A stretch of DNA of 35,678 nt from Pseudomonadota bacterium (GTDB taxonomy: Bacteria > BMS3Abin14): positions 1 through 35,678 of the forward strand of contig QIEJ01000240.1 in the NCBI GenBank assembly GCA_003228585.1, given 5' to 3'. Each line of letters starts with the position of its first letter. Positions within the stretch are counted from its first letter, which is position 1. The notes under the pieces are model-generated. The model worked only from the letters and a program-made list of their open reading frames with translations. It was not told the DNA's origin and did no database searches. Position numbers and translations under genes: made by a program. Positions 17,308 to 26,571 of the stretch are shown piece after piece.

Positions 17308-18894
17308 CTATTCCCTCTTTTCAAGAGCCTGGATGAAAGCCTTTACCATCCTTGGGTCGAACTGATCATTTGCATGTCTGAGCAGCTCTTCCTGAGCCTC
17401 ATTCGAATCCATCTTCCTGCGATAGGGCCTGCTGGTGGTCATGGCATCATAGGCATCGGCAATAGAGATGATTCTCCCAACAAGGGGAATCTCATCCCCG
17501 GCAAGCCCCTGAGGGTATCCCGAGCCGTCGAACCGCTCATGATGGTGCCGGATCCCGGGAACGATGTTGGAAAAGGCCCTGAATTTTGAGAGAATGCTGG
17601 CACCAATGGCAGGATGTTCCATCATGGACTCTCTCTCCCCGTCAGTCAGTTTACCTTCCTTGGTGAGAATCCCCTCGGCAATCCCGATCTTTCCGAAATC
17701 GTGCAGGAGTCCGGCAATTTTCAGCATAGTGAGAAATTTCGGACTGTATCCCATCGCATGGGCTGTCATAACCGCGAAGTCTGCGACTCTCCGCGAATGG
17801 CCATGGGTATATGGGTCTTTGGCGTCAATAGATGAACTCAAGGCCTCCAAAGTGGAGAAGAGAAGATCCGCCAGTTCACGGTAGAGATGGACACCGTGGA
17901 GAACCGACGCAGCCTGATTGGCTAAGGCTTTGGCGAATTTCAGTTCTATCTCCCCTATGCGCTCGACATTTTCCCAGGCGAAGATCAGGTAGCCCCGTCT
18001 GAAATTCTTTATCTCAAAGGGATAGGCCAGAAGGGCTCCAAGCTCCTTTTTCCATTCCGGCGACGTTTCCGAAGGCCTGATAATTACTGCCGGCCCCCTG
18101 CACTGGTAGATCAATTCCGACAGGGGTTTAGGAACCTCATCCGGTTTTCCTTCCCATGGATAATCTCCGTATCCCTCCAGGGCAACCAGTTCCCTGGCAT
18201 CGCCCATCGCGGCCAGGACGAAAAACCCGGACTTTGCGGAAAGTTTCTGAAGTCCTTTGTCCAGAATTACAGACAGTGTCTTCCGGTACTCCCTGTCCGG
18301 GGAAATACTTTCCGTAATGGTGTAAAGGAACATAAGTTCCTCGTATTTCTCCAGTAGAAACCGGGTTGTATCCTCCAGCATTTCCCGAGATACGAGTTTT
18401 TCGGTGAACTGTGCGATGACAAAATGTGCCAGGTTTTTCATCCGGGATCGATCGAACTGGGGATTTTCACGGACGGCCTCTAAAAGAAAACCGGTTTCCT
18501 CCAGGCCGACTTCTTCTTCCAGAGATCGCAGGAATCGCAGATGTTCATCGGACAGGTCCCCCACAACTGCCTGGGAGATGACTAAAGTGCCGACATTGTT
18601 CCCGGACATTGTGAGGGGCACGGTGATCATTCCCAACCCGGCATGGCACATATCGAAGACGTTTCCTTTGGTATCACGCGCAAGATTGAGGAGGGAATGG
18701 TAGGAATCGCTGCAGCGCTTGTCACCAGCTATCGTTGTTCTCAGCTTCATACAGAACGACTTCTCACCAAGTATGAAACTTGGATGATTTTCGCCCCGCG
18801 TGAAAAGGGAGAATCGCAGACCGGTAATTCGGGCTAGCGATCCGAGAAATGTGCGGATCTCATCGACAGGAAGAGTCATGTCCGGGCCGATCAT
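17308..18894 (-). CDS. PocR-like sensory domain + GAF + HD-GYP phosphodiesterase-type protein
   Basis: PocR-like FCMKLRTTIAGDKRCSDSYHSLLNLARDTKGNVFDMCHAGLGMITVPLTMSGNNVGTLVISQ; HD-GYP GLLHDFGKIGI ... HHHERFDGSGYPQGLAGDEIPLVGRIISIADAYDAMTTSRPYR. Confidence 0.92.
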   Translation of the reverse strand: MIGPDMTLPVDEIRTFLGSLARITGLRFSLFTRGENHPSFILGEKSFCMKLRTTIAGDKRCSDSYHSLLNLARDTKGNVFDMCHAGLGMITVPLTMSGNNVGTLVISQAVVGDLSDEHLRFLRSLEEEVGLEETGFLLEAVRENPQFDRSRMKNLAHFVIAQFTEKLVSREMLEDTTRFLLEKYEELMFLYTITESISPDREYRKTLSVILDKGLQKLSAKSGFFVLAAMGDARELVALEGYGDYPWEGKPDEVPKPLSELIYQCRGPAVIIRPSETSPEWKKELGALLAYPFEIKNFRRGYLIFAWENVERIGEIELKFAKALANQAASVLHGVHLYRELADLLFSTLEALSSSIDAKDPYTHGHSRRVADFAVMTAHAMGYSPKFLTMLKIAGLLHDFGKIGIAEGILTKEGKLTDGERESMMEHPAIGASILSKFRAFSNIVPGIRHHHERFDGSGYPQGLAGDEIPLVGRIISIADAYDAMTTSRPYRRKMDSNEAQEELLRHANDQFDPRMVKAFIQALEKRE

Positions 18895-18897
18895 GGA

Positions 18898-20943
18898 TCA
18901 GGATTTCTGCTCTTTATTCATAGGCAGGAAAAAGGAAAAGGTGCTCCCTGAGTCACCTGTCGAATCAAGCTCGATACGCCCATTATTCATCTCGGCAAGG
19001 CGCTTGCAGATAGGCAGCCCAAGGCCAACGCTCTCTGAAGCGCTTTTCGAAAACAGTTCGTGTTCGTGATATTTTTCGAAAATCATATCCTGTCTGTCCA
19101 GAGGAACACCGGGTCCCGAATCGCTTACAAAAACCTGGACAAAACTCATGTCAGCATCCTTGTCGCTGGTTCTGGCGCCCAGGATAATTTCCGATTCGTT
19201 GGGGCTGAATTTGATGGCATTTGAGATGAGCCGGTTGGTGATATCTATAACGCTCTCCCGGTCGGCAAACACATCCGGCAGATCGTCCTCAAACTCGGTA
19301 CGAAGCGCAATGCCACGGGCGTGGGCTGCGCCCTGGCTGTTTACCATGGATGTCAGAAGGGCATCCGTCACCGGGAAATGCTCGGGTGTGGAACGGTAAT
19401 CGGCAAGTTCAATTTTCGAGAGGCTCAGAAGGTCCTCCACGATCTCCGTCAATTTGGCCGTTTCCCTGTCAACAGCTTTAATATATTCTTTCTGACGATC
19501 TGTCGCGGGCTCGTACATCTCCTCATGGATGAGATCGGAAAAGCCCTTAAGGGATGTCAGGGGGTTCCTCAGATGGTTTGAGATATTCTCGAGGAACTTG
19601 TTCTTCATCCGGTCCAGTTCCCTCTCATCCGTGATATCCCGGAGCAGAATGATCAGACCGAGGGTCTGCTCTTCCTCCTCGTCCACAACAGCGACACTGG
19701 CCATAAGAGGAAGATCGTTTTTGATGGAAACAAACCGGATATTCCATATTGGATCCCTCTCGCCAATATGCTGTTCCTCCAGTACACTGAATGCTTCCTT
19801 CGGTATGTGGTCATAAAGGACTTCGCCTACAAGTCCCCCTTCCTCCACATCAAGGAGCTGGCATACCAGTGGATTGGCATGGATGATCTTGTAGGACCAA
19901 TCTGTGACAAGGACACCCTCCCCCATATTGCGGAGGATAGCTTCCACCCTGCTTTTCTCCAGTTCCAGAACGGTGAGCTGCTGGTCCCGTTCCTGGAGAA
20001 GGCGCAGATTATCAAGAAGAATAGATAGCTGGATGCTGATAACATCAACAAGTGCCTGGTCGTCAGCAATAAAAAATTCCTCGTGCCGACTGTAAAGCAT
20101 GATGCTTCCGAGGACACCTCGGGATGATCTGAGAATTATTTTAAGTTCCGAGGAGCAAGGCCGGCGTGAAGCCTGCTCCCCAAGTTCGCTTTCCTCGAGC
20201 AGCTTCGTGTTCAGACCGGTTATTTCAGAAAGTTCACAGCCCCGCTGTTCACTCAGCAACTTGCTCCCCTCTCTGATAATCTCCTTTTTGGAGATCTTAA
20301 GGGGCACGTTTCGGCTTTTGACAGCCACCGTTTTGCTCCCGACTCCCGGGAAAGAGAGAAAGACAACGCCAAGATCGTAATCGATGACCTGGGATATCAA
20401 CCCGAGTGTATTCTGAAGAAGAACGTCCGGACGGTCGAGGAATGAAAAAAGCTTGCCCACCTCGTTGATAATGGTCAGTTCAAGCAACTTTCGCTCCAGG
20501 ATATCATCAGCTCGACCCTTAAGGGTTTCACTGGTAAGCTCGTCCTCGCTCACCGGTTTGGCCGGAGCTCTGGCTTCCTTCAGCAAGTTGGAAACGGTCT
20601 CGATGAGGTTTTTCTCCTCAATGGGTTTGGTAACATACGAGTCGGCACCCACCTCGAGACCCCAGAACCGGTCCTTCTGGGTATCCTTCGCTGTCATCAT
20701 GACAACGGGTAGATCCTTGAGCCTGTCATCGCTCCGGATGAGGCGGCAAACCTGATAACCGCTCATCTCAGGCATGATGATATCAAGGAGCACGAGATCT
20801 GGTGGATTTTGACCTATTGATACCATGGCCTCGTGACCGTTCATGGCCCGTTCCACCTCGTAACCCTCCCTGACAAGGACGTCCTTAACCAATTCATGGA
20901 TGAAAGGGCTGTCATCCACAACCAGAATGCGCTGTCCCATCAA
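18898..20943 (-). CDS. REC-GAF-PAS-histidine kinase with atypical H-box
   Basis: REC DLVLLDIIMPEMSGYQVCRLIRS; PAS NMGEGVLVTDWSYKIIHANPLVCQLL; H-box FLENISNHLRNPLTSLKGF; HATPase ITNRLISNAIKFSP, VSDSGPGVP, VGLGLPICKRLAEMNNGRI. Confidence 0.92.
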   Translation of the reverse strand: MMGQRILVVDDSPFIHELVKDVLVREGYEVERAMNGHEAMVSIGQNPPDLVLLDIIMPEMSGYQVCRLIRSDDRLKDLPVVMMTAKDTQKDRFWGLEVGADSYVTKPIEEKNLIETVSNLLKEARAPAKPVSEDELTSETLKGRADDILERKLLELTIINEVGKLFSFLDRPDVLLQNTLGLISQVIDYDLGVVFLSFPGVGSKTVAVKSRNVPLKISKKEIIREGSKLLSEQRGCELSEITGLNTKLLEESELGEQASRRPCSSELKIILRSSRGVLGSIMLYSRHEEFFIADDQALVDVISIQLSILLDNLRLLQERDQQLTVLELEKSRVEAILRNMGEGVLVTDWSYKIIHANPLVCQLLDVEEGGLVGEVLYDHIPKEAFSVLEEQHIGERDPIWNIRFVSIKNDLPLMASVAVVDEEEEQTLGLIILLRDITDERELDRMKNKFLENISNHLRNPLTSLKGFSDLIHEEMYEPATDRQKEYIKAVDRETAKLTEIVEDLLSLSKIELADYRSTPEHFPVTDALLTSMVNSQGAAHARGIALRTEFEDDLPDVFADRESVIDITNRLISNAIKFSPNESEIILGARTSDKDADMSFVQVFVSDSGPGVPLDRQDMIFEKYHEHELFSKSASESVGLGLPICKRLAEMNNGRIELDSTGDSGSTFSFFLPMNKEQKS

Positions 20944-22445
20944 ACGTCTCCCTTCACTGAGGCAGGAAGCTCCATAACAAATCTGCTCCCCTGTTTGTCC
21001 TCCCGGTTCTCCATTCGAATCATTCCACCATGCAGTTCAAGTATTTTCCTGACAATTGCCAAACCCAGGCCGCTTCCCTTGGCTCTTTCCGGCGATGGGT
21101 GTCCCACCTGATGGTACTTTTCAAAGATACGCTCCATCTCCTCGCAGGGAACCCCCGGTCCTTCATCCAGAATCTCCACAACAACGTGGTCATTCTCCAG
21201 ATAAGCTATTGTGTCCACTGCGCCGCCCTTTGGTGAAAAACGCAGGGCATTGGAATACAGGTTCATAAGGATCTGGAGGAAACGCCTCTTGTCCCCCATG
21301 AAAACAAGGGAATCCTTATCACCCCTGATCGAAAGGCGCAGGGTTACATCTCTCTGCTTTCCCAGTCCCTCCATGCTCTTGATCCCGTATATCAGCATGT
21401 CGGACAGAACGATGGATTGGAGGTCCAGCTTCAACCTGTCCGAATCGATCTGGGCGAGATCAAGCAGATCGTTAATCAGCGCAATCATCCTGTCGGACTC
21501 GGAGTCGATGATTCTCAGGTAGTTCTTCACCGTCTCACCCGTCTCGTGTTTCTCGTTCAGGAGCAGTTCAATGAATCCTTTCATAGAGGTAAGTGGTGTG
21601 CGAAGGTCATGAGTAACGATAGAGAGGAATTCCTCTCTCCTGCGCTCCAGGTCCTTGATCTCTGTAATATCTCTCATACCGAGCAGGTATCGCGGGGCGT
21701 CCGGTCCGAGGTCCATGGAAAGACCTACCAATTCTACATCCTTGTTTTCAGATCGGCTGTTTTTAAAAGACACAGTTGTCCGTAACGGCTGCCTTGTGCT
21801 GTCGGCTACAGCCTCAAGAAAACCCTCGGGAAGAGGAAAGCTCGCCGGCAGAAAACCACCTTTCGAAGCAGGCTGATCCTGCCAACCCAACAGCTGTTCC
21901 GCCTTGGGGTTGAGGTTGACGATTTTTCCGTTATCCTCAAGAACAACCAGACCTTCATCGAGAACTCTGAAAACCTCTTCTTTTTCCCTGCCAAGGGACT
22001 TTACCTCCTCAAGACGCGCCTTGAGCTGCTGGATCAGCACTCTGTTTTCAACGGTCAACCGTTGTCTCTCAAATGCTCTTTCCACCGACCGAAGCAGGTA
22101 TTCGCGAACAATGGGTTTGCGGATATAGTCATATGCGCCCGCTTTGAGGGCATCAATAGCACTCTCAAGGGATGCATAGGCGGTAACCATGATGACCGCG
22201 ACGTCCTGATCCATCTCCCTGAGCCTGGTCAGCACATCGGTACCCGTGAGGTCCGGGAGAACGAGATCCAGGACAACCACCCGGTATCTTCCCCCGTGGA
22301 ATGCTTTCAGGGCTTCCTGACCCGAACCAGCCACTGTTACATCGTAGCCTTCCTGTCCCAGAATCTTGACAAGGAGTTCCTGAAAGAATCTTTCGTCATC
22401 GACGACAAGAACAGGTTCTTTCAACGCTTCTCCGGGTCTACTCAT
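20940..22445 (-). CDS. REC-PAS-histidine kinase
   Basis: REC VLVVDDERFFQELLVKIL, YRVVVLDLVLPDLTGTDVL; H-box FLSIVTHDLRTPLTSMKGFIELL; NLYSNALRFSP, GSGLGLAIVRKILELHGG; 4-nt overlap with next gene. Confidence 0.93.
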   Translation of the reverse strand: MSRPGEALKEPVLVVDDERFFQELLVKILGQEGYDVTVAGSGQEALKAFHGGRYRVVVLDLVLPDLTGTDVLTRLREMDQDVAVIMVTAYASLESAIDALKAGAYDYIRKPIVREYLLRSVERAFERQRLTVENRVLIQQLKARLEEVKSLGREKEEVFRVLDEGLVVLEDNGKIVNLNPKAEQLLGWQDQPASKGGFLPASFPLPEGFLEAVADSTRQPLRTTVSFKNSRSENKDVELVGLSMDLGPDAPRYLLGMRDITEIKDLERRREEFLSIVTHDLRTPLTSMKGFIELLLNEKHETGETVKNYLRIIDSESDRMIALINDLLDLAQIDSDRLKLDLQSIVLSDMLIYGIKSMEGLGKQRDVTLRLSIRGDKDSLVFMGDKRRFLQILMNLYSNALRFSPKGGAVDTIAYLENDHVVVEILDEGPGVPCEEMERIFEKYHQVGHPSPERAKGSGLGLAIVRKILELHGGMIRMENREDKQGSRFVMELPASVKGDV

Positions 22446-24883
22446 TTCCCGGTTCCTCTCTTTGCTCCTGGACGTTTCGCACCTGAAGACCGACGTTTCT
22501 TCTGTAGAGCACCTCGCGGGAAAGCCTCCTTCAGGACCTGTTCAATATCACTTACAGGAATTATCTCGAGGTTCTTCGTTACATAGGAAGGGATATCTTC
22601 CACATCAAGCATGTTTCTCTCGGGGACGACTACCCGTTTCACCTGAGCCCTTTTGGCAGCAAGAAGCTTCTCCTTGAGACCTCCTATTGGAAGGACCCGT
22701 CCTGTCAAAGTCACCTCTCCGGTCATGGCCAGGCCGGCTCTTGGAGCGACACCCGTCAGTGCGGACACGAGGGCTGTGGTTATGGCAATTCCGGCAGAGG
22801 GACCGTCCTTGGGGATGGCACCGGCAGGTACGTGAACATGGATATCACGATTGGCGATCATCTCGTGAGCGAGACCCATTTCCTTGCTGCGAGACCGGAT
22901 GTAGCTCAGGGCTGCCCGCGCCGATTCCTTCATGACCTCACCAAGGGATCCGGTCATGGTCAGGGATCCTTTTCCCTTCACAGCGGAGGTCTCGATGAAC
23001 AGAATCTCCCCGCCCACAGGGGTCCAGGCAAGTCCCATAATGACGCCAACCTGGGGTTTAGCCGGCTCGGTCATACCCGAATGTTTCGGTGGACCCAGGA
23101 ACCTGGGAAGGTTTCGCGAAGTGATCCTGGTCAGACTTTTTTGACCCATAGCAACGGTTTTGGCCGTTTTCCGGCAAAGATTTCCTATCTCGCGTTCCAG
23201 ATTCCTGACTCCAGCCTCTCTCGTATATTCGAGGATCAGTCGCTCAAGCGCCCCGTCAGATATGGACAGGAATCCGGCATCGATTCCGTTCCTTTCCATC
23301 TGACGGGCAACGAGATATCGTCTCGCAATATGGGCCTTCTCCTCGGTAGTGTATCCGGAAAGCCTGATGACCTCTATTCTGTCGAGAAGTGCTGAGGGAA
23401 TTGGATCGGTCATGTTGGCGGTGGCGATAAACATCGCTGAAGACAGATCGTATGGAACTGCAAGGTAGTGGTCTCTGAAAGCGTGGTTCTGCTCAGGATC
23501 AAGCACCTCCAACAGTGCCGATGATGGATCCCCTCGGAAGTCGGCCCCCAGCTTGTCGATCTCATCGAGCATAAACACCGGATTTCGGGAACCGGCCTGC
23601 TTCATACCCTGGATAATCCGGCCAGGAAGAGCCCCTACATAGGTCCTGCGATGGCCTCTGATCTCGGCCTCATCCCGCACTCCGCCCAGGGACATCCTGA
23701 TAAATTTCCTTCCCATAGCTCTGGCAATTGATCTGCCGAGGGATGTTTTTCCGACCCCGGGAGGGCCGACGAAGCAAAGGATGGGACCTTTCAGGCCTTT
23801 CTTCAGTTTTAGAACACCCAGATACTCCAGAATCCGCTCCTTGACCTTTTCCAGGTCGTAGTGATCCTCATCCAACACTTCAAGGGCTCTGTTAAGATCA
23901 AGCTTGTCCCTGGTTGACTTCTTCCATGGGAGTTCGACCATCCATTCCAGATAGGTTCTGATAATGGCCGATTCGGCGGAGTCGGGATGCATTTTTGACA
24001 GTCTGGTGAGCTGCTTTTCAACCTCCTTCTGGACCTCGGAAGGCATCTGCGCCTCCCTGATCTTGTTCCGGAATTCCTCAATCTCCTCTTCTTTATCGTC
24101 TTTCTCCCCCAGTTCCTGCTGGATTGTTTTCAACTGTTGACGGAGAAAATACTCTCTCTGTGTTTTGGTCATCTCCTCCTGAGTTTGATCATGGATCTCC
24201 TGCTGCATCTCCAGGATCTTCAGTTCCCTGTTCAGAATGTCGTGAATGTAGACCAGCCGTTCGCCGGGATCCTCCAACTCAAGGGCCTTTTGGGCCTCAT
24301 CCCTGTCCAGGCCCAGGCTTGACCCCGCAAGGTCCGCAAGACGGCCTGAATCATCCACATGTTCGGCGACGGCCATTACATCAGGGGGGATGGGCTTTCC
24401 AAATTGCACCATTTTGCCCAGACCTTCTCTGACGGTGCGGACCAAAGCTTCCAACTTCAGGGGGACCTGGACAGAACTCTTCTCATCAACAGGGGCAATC
24501 CTGGCGGAGAAGAACGGCTCCTGGGTGATGAACTCCCCGATCCTGCCTCTCTGGAGCCCCTGGACGAGGATCTTGGCTTTTCCATCCGGGGTCTTGAGCA
24601 TGCGGACAATCACAGAGATCGTTCCAATCTCACTGATCTGATCCGGAGCCGGATCCTCAACCTCACTCTTTCGCTGGCTGGCGAGGAAGATGATCCTGTC
24701 ACCTTTGAGTGCCTCATCAAGAGCCTTAATGGATTTCTCCCTCCCCACAATCAGGGGAACAATCATATAGGGAAATACCACCATGTCCCGGGTGGGAAGG
24801 AGAGGAAGCACTTCGGGAAGATCAACTCCAAGGCCTTCCGGTACGTCCCGGTTATTTTCCAACTTCTCCTGGTTTTCGCTCAT
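22442..24883 (-). CDS. lon: ATP-dependent protease La
   Basis: LPLLPTRDMVVFPYMIVPLIVGR; Walker A GPPGVGKTSLGRSIARAMGRKF; GALPGRIIQGMK; catalytic PKDGPSAGIAITTALVSALT. Confidence 0.98.
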   Translation of the reverse strand: MSENQEKLENNRDVPEGLGVDLPEVLPLLPTRDMVVFPYMIVPLIVGREKSIKALDEALKGDRIIFLASQRKSEVEDPAPDQISEIGTISVIVRMLKTPDGKAKILVQGLQRGRIGEFITQEPFFSARIAPVDEKSSVQVPLKLEALVRTVREGLGKMVQFGKPIPPDVMAVAEHVDDSGRLADLAGSSLGLDRDEAQKALELEDPGERLVYIHDILNRELKILEMQQEIHDQTQEEMTKTQREYFLRQQLKTIQQELGEKDDKEEEIEEFRNKIREAQMPSEVQKEVEKQLTRLSKMHPDSAESAIIRTYLEWMVELPWKKSTRDKLDLNRALEVLDEDHYDLEKVKERILEYLGVLKLKKGLKGPILCFVGPPGVGKTSLGRSIARAMGRKFIRMSLGGVRDEAEIRGHRRTYVGALPGRIIQGMKQAGSRNPVFMLDEIDKLGADFRGDPSSALLEVLDPEQNHAFRDHYLAVPYDLSSAMFIATANMTDPIPSALLDRIEVIRLSGYTTEEKAHIARRYLVARQMERNGIDAGFLSISDGALERLILEYTREAGVRNLEREIGNLCRKTAKTVAMGQKSLTRITSRNLPRFLGPPKHSGMTEPAKPQVGVIMGLAWTPVGGEILFIETSAVKGKGSLTMTGSLGEVMKESARAALSYIRSRSKEMGLAHEMIANRDIHVHVPAGAIPKDGPSAGIAITTALVSALTGVAPRAGLAMTGEVTLTGRVLPIGGLKEKLLAAKRAQVKRVVVPERNMLDVEDIPSYVTKNLEIIPVSDIEQVLKEAFPRGALQKKRRSSGAKRPGAKRGTGK

Positions 24884-24887
24884 TAAA

Positions 24888-24950
24888 GTTCCTGTGTCTC
24901 TTGTCCCGTGTTTCGGGATTCAGGTTCAAAATTCAAAATTCCAGAGCAAG
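24888..24950. repeat. Heptad array G (9 words), containing the lon Shine-Dalgarno
   Basis: GTTCCTG|TGTCTCT|TGTCCCG|TGTTTCG|GGATTCA|GGTTCAA|AATTCAA|AATTCCA|GAGCAAG. Confidence 0.88.
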
Positions 24951-25055
24951 CGTCTGTCATTGCGAGGAGCGCCGAGGTTGACGAGAACGACGTGGCAATC
25001 CCAGTTTGCCGAGATTGCTTCACGAGCCAACCAGTTCGCAATGACTGCGCATTTT
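24945..25055. repeat. Palindromic element, copy 6
   Basis: AGCAAGCGTCTGTCATTGCGAGG ... GTGGCAATCCC ... GAGATTGCTTCACG ... TTCGCAATGACTGCGCATTTT. Confidence 0.9.
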
Positions 25056-25059
25056 AATC

Positions 25060-25147
25060 GCGCCTCATCGCCTCCGTGTCCCCGCGTTGCCTGCTCGCCC
25101 ATGCGCCCAATCTCCCCCTCTCCGTGTCCCCGTGTCCCACGCTACTC
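25060..25147. repeat. Octad array G (11 words), containing the hsp20 stop
   Basis: GCGCCTCA|TCGCCTCC|GTGTCCCC|GCGTTGCC|TGCTCGCC|CATGCGCC|CAATCTCC|CCCTCTCC|GTGTCCCC|GTGTCCCA|CGCTACTC. Confidence 0.8.
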
Positions 25148-25588
25148 AGTCACCGGGATATTAACGCTTCCCCTGCGTTTCTCCTCGATCTTGGGCAGCC
25201 TGACAACAAGGAGGCCATCGACCAGGCTGGCTTTAATTCCCGAAGTGTTAACACTGGCAGGCAATTCAATAACCCTCTTGAAAAAACCGAACTCTCTTTC
25301 CAGCCGGTAGAATTTCTGGCAGTTGGTATAATGGGGCTCCTTCTTGTAACCTTCGACGATCAACCTCCCCCTGTCGAGGATAAGACTGAAATCCTTGCTT
25401 GAAACTCCGGGAATCTCCCCCTCCACGACAATTTCGTTCTCCATCTCCCACACGTCGATAACCGGATCTGAAGTCTCAGCTGCTGTTCCCGATGTTGAAG
25501 CAACCTTCGACACAAACTGGCTCAACAATCTGTTTCTCCTGGATCTCACCCACATGGTATCTGTGTAGGCATCCCAGCGTTTCCTCAT
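25142..25588 (-). CDS. Hsp20/alpha-crystallin family small heat-shock protein
   Basis: PVIDVWEMENEIVVEGEIPGVSSKDFSLILDRGRLIVEGYKK...REFGFFKRVIELPASVNTSGIKASLVDGLLVVRLPK. Confidence 0.93.
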   Translation of the reverse strand: MRKRWDAYTDTMWVRSRRNRLLSQFVSKVASTSGTAAETSDPVIDVWEMENEIVVEGEIPGVSSKDFSLILDRGRLIVEGYKKEPHYTNCQKFYRLEREFGFFKRVIELPASVNTSGIKASLVDGLLVVRLPKIEEKRRGSVNIPVTE

Positions 25589-26463
25589 TACTCTCCCCCT
25601 TGAAGAACCCGATTCTTCAGGTAGGCAAGAAGCTGCGGACCCAACTCCTCATCATTGAGGGCATACTGGATGTTGGCTATCAGGAAACCCAGAAGGTTGC
25701 CTGTGTCGTACCTCTGACCCTCGAACATGAGACCGTAGATTCCTGACTTCCCGGCCATGCCGTCCAGGGCATCCGTCAGCTGTATTTCCCCTCCCGCTCC
25801 CGGTTTGGTGGCCTCCAGATAAGTGAAAATCTCCGGCGGCAGAATATATCGACCAGCGACTGCGAGTCTGCTGGGGGCCTGGTCAGGGTCAGGCTTCTCC
25901 ACGAGGCGGGAAATGAAGAAAACTCCAGGTTCCACCTCCTCGCCCTGGACAACCCCATATCGGTGAACATCCTCCAAAGGTACCTCCTGGAGAGCCACAA
26001 CCGGTTTTCCGAACCTCTCGAAAACCTCTATAAGCTGGGCGGTGCACGGTGTCCTGGAGTCAATGATGTCATCACCGAGAAGAACGGCGAATGGATCATC
26101 GCCAACCAGACTCCTTGCACACTGGATAGCGTGACCTAATCCCTTAGGCTCTTTCTGGCGAATGGAGGCAATGTCCACCATCCTGGATACTTTTTCCACC
26201 CTTTCGAGGAGAGATTCTTTTCCCTTCTCTGCAAGGAACCGCTCGAGTTGCGGCGAGATGTCGAAATAGTCCTCGATAGAGTTCTTTCCCATCCCGGTAA
26301 CAAGAACTATATCCCTGATCCCTGAAAGCACTGATTCCTCAACAACCTCCTGAATAACCGGGCGATCGAGAAGCGGCAACATTTCCTTTGGAATGGTTTT
26401 GGTAATGGGTAAAAAACGGGTTCCCATTCCGGCGGCTGGGATGACTGCCTTTCGAACCTTCAC
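25588..26463 (-). CDS. galU: UTP-glucose-1-phosphate uridylyltransferase
   Basis: KAVIPAAGMGTRFLPITKTIPKEMLPLLDRPVIQEVVEE; FAVLLGDDIIDS. GTG at 26463 preferred (upstream GGAG); ORF track starts at 26478. Confidence 0.94.
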   Translation of the reverse strand: MKVRKAVIPAAGMGTRFLPITKTIPKEMLPLLDRPVIQEVVEESVLSGIRDIVLVTGMGKNSIEDYFDISPQLERFLAEKGKESLLERVEKVSRMVDIASIRQKEPKGLGHAIQCARSLVGDDPFAVLLGDDIIDSRTPCTAQLIEVFERFGKPVVALQEVPLEDVHRYGVVQGEEVEPGVFFISRLVEKPDPDQAPSRLAVAGRYILPPEIFTYLEATKPGAGGEIQLTDALDGMAGKSGIYGLMFEGQRYDTGNLLGFLIANIQYALNDEELGPQLLAYLKNRVLQGGE

Positions 26464-26571
26464 CTTGTCTCCCTTCATCAGTAAAATATAACAAATAACA
26501 GTAACTTATAAAATATCTTATACATGGTTGTCGAGGTGAATGTCTTAATTATAGTTTCACGTTCCCGTGAT

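Noticed and set aside
16320-24883. Signalling/lon cluster as a novel anti-phage defence system
   Set aside because: Domains are standard two-component, HD-GYP and Lon housekeeping protease; no nuclease, toxin, reverse transcriptase or effector domain was seen.
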